Positions 21,431-22,661 of a stretch of 22,661 nt of DNA are shown here, piece after piece. The notes under the pieces were generated by a model. It was given only the letters and a program-made list of their open reading frames with translations. It did no database searches and was not told where the DNA came from. Source of the DNA: a virus; IMG/VR virus record IMGVR_UViG_3300049431_000009, positions 1 through 22,661 of that record. One strand, written 5' to 3'. A program made the translations under genes and the position numbers. Each line of letters begins with the position of its first letter. The stretch's first letter is position 1.

Positions 21431-22661
21431 TGACTAGCACAAGAAGTCTTTTTGCCAAAAGGGCAATCCCAAGTCACATCATTGACAGTCAATCGTCAAT
21501 CGTAGACTTCTTGGAAAAATATCTCATCTGGTCCGAAGAGACAGGGAACGCTACTGCTGACATTTACGATCTACTGAAAAACCGGGACTCTGCTAGTGCG
21601 GAGTCCGAGTACATGGAGTTTTTCAGAAAGGAATTTTTGCCTTCTATCCCAGATGATGCCAAGGCTGACAAGTCTCTTTTGGTTAGGCACATTCTTGACT
21701 TGTACAAGACTCGTGGTACCGAGAGATCTTACAAGTTCTTGTTCAGTATCTTATTCAACGAATCCGTCAAACTGACTTATCCGCGTGATAGCATTTTCAT
21801 GCCTTCTGCTGCCAAGTGGGTCATTGAACGGAGTGTGTTTGTCAAGTCTGCTACCAGCTTGGTAGGGTTTGCGTTCGAGCGTACTTTCCTTGTCACTGGG
21901 AAGCGTAAGATAGAAGTTGAAGTAAACTATGCGGTAAAGGCAGGTGAAAATCTTTACGAAATTTTCTTCAGATCGAGAAGAGAGCTTCCAGCTGCACTTG
22001 ACTCTGTTGAAATTAACGGACTGACATATAAAGTTTCATACACTGTTGGCATTTCAAAGATAGTCCGTAGAGGGTAGGGATTTACCGAAGGTCAATTGTT
22101 CACTATCCAGCGTGGTAATGGATCTCCGATAACACTGAGAGTTTCTTCAGTTTATGCCGATGGTGGTATAAAGACTATTACCGTCGTCAGATTTGGTGCC
22201 AATTTTCAAGTTGATAGCATCAATGCTGTAATTTCACCTGTTGAAATCGACAACACTGAGTACCTTAACACAATCGGTACTAACAGCTATTCTACTGCAA
22301 GTAAAGTGCCAGAGATTTCAGAGTTTGGCTTGGTTGTCAAAAACAACTGGATCTCGGCTGGGTACTTTTATGACGATACCTATGCAGGTGACATTGTAGC
22401 ATACTTTGAAGAGTCTACCCAGTAGGAAGCTGTAGGATCGGCTCTGATCAGATTCACGGCTCAGCCATTTACCGATTACATTGGATACCATGCAGATATC
22501 AAGGGATTTCCCTCTGATCAGTCAAAGCTCCTTGACTCGGACATCATTCAAGAATTCTCGTACATTGTGGAAAGTTCGGTAGAATTTGAACTTTACAGAG
22601 GTATCGTTGATCGGCTATTGAACCCAGCTGGTGTAAAATTTGCGTCTGAAAGATCATTCAC
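21430..22661 (+). CDS. Large baseplate wedge protein, gp7-like N-terminal part, two TAGs, runs off window
   Basis: At least 410 residues, open to the end of the window, reading through TAG at 22075-22077 (codon 216) and 22423-22425 (codon 332). The N-terminal FLEKYLIWSEETGNATADIYDLLKNRD, then EYMEFFRKEFLPSIPDDAKADKSLLVRHILDLYKTRGTERSYKFLFSILFNE is a block I recognise from gp6/gp7-neighbouring wedge proteins of T4-like and larger phages. The first TAG lies in RRG-TAG-GFTEGQLFTI, a place where Gln would fit the beta-turn pattern G-Q-G. Its place after gp6 agrees with the T4 gene order. The exact family is tentative. Confidence 0.7.

Noticed and set aside
1-22661. Split genes explained by frameshifts, pseudogenes or sequencing errors
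   Set aside because: All breaks are the same codon (TAG), always in frame, in many unrelated conserved genes, and a matching suppressor tRNA is present.

Overview
The window is a stretch of a large tailed phage with a T4-like contractile-tail (myovirus) gene set. It carries homologues of UvsY, UvsW, the gp17 large terminase, PhoH, ThyX and the baseplate proteins gp54/gp48, gp53, gp27, gp5, gp25, gp6 and gp7. Strong Shine-Dalgarno sequences and sigma70-type promoters suggest a Gram-negative-like bacterial host, which I cannot identify further. The outstanding property is that TAG is not a stop codon here. Eleven genes contain 15 in-frame TAG codons, and each open frame continues into recognisable protein and then ends at TAA or TGA (or runs off the window). 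A well-formed tRNA with anticodon CTA (11426-11501), able to read UAG, closes the tRNA array. Internal protein repeats and remembered T4 alignments point to TAG = glutamine (genetic code 15).

Layout. 1-739 (+): end of a repeat protein with a WxxNGxxHRDG-PA motif. 724-5037 (-): uvsY, a tail-tube-fold protein, a 460-base non-coding stretch, large terminase, phoH and a small unknown gene, with two hairpin terminators. 5084-7870 (+): uvsW helicase, an unknown gene and thyX. 7871-8437: gene-free, hairpin-rich leader ending in a sigma70 promoter. 8438-11501: an array of 17 recognisable tRNA genes (one being the suppressor) plus a tRNA-like relic, interleaved with structured segments that are not ordinary tRNAs and with a GIY-YIG homing endonuclease gene. 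11708-11746: terminator. 11762-15677: peptidyl-tRNA hydrolase 2, an HNH homing endonuclease on the minus strand, a DEDDh exonuclease, a P-loop kinase and a calcineurin-like phosphoesterase that overlap, tRNA-Gly and small unknowns. 15731-22661 (+): a tightly overlapping baseplate operon running off the window.

How it may work together. The suppressor tRNA lets the phage finish the packaging, helicase, PhoH and baseplate proteins, several of which have TAG very near the start. Thymidylate synthase, exonuclease, hydrolase and kinase/phosphoesterase genes have none before their ends. This would let pre-suppressor translation make metabolic proteins while truncating late ones; that is inference. 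The kinase/phosphoesterase pair and the hydrolase beside the tRNAs may serve tRNA repair and recycling. Several tRNAs are structurally odd: a D-armless one, one without consensus D and T loops, a recurrent U30-U40 mismatch, and a C33 anticodon loop.
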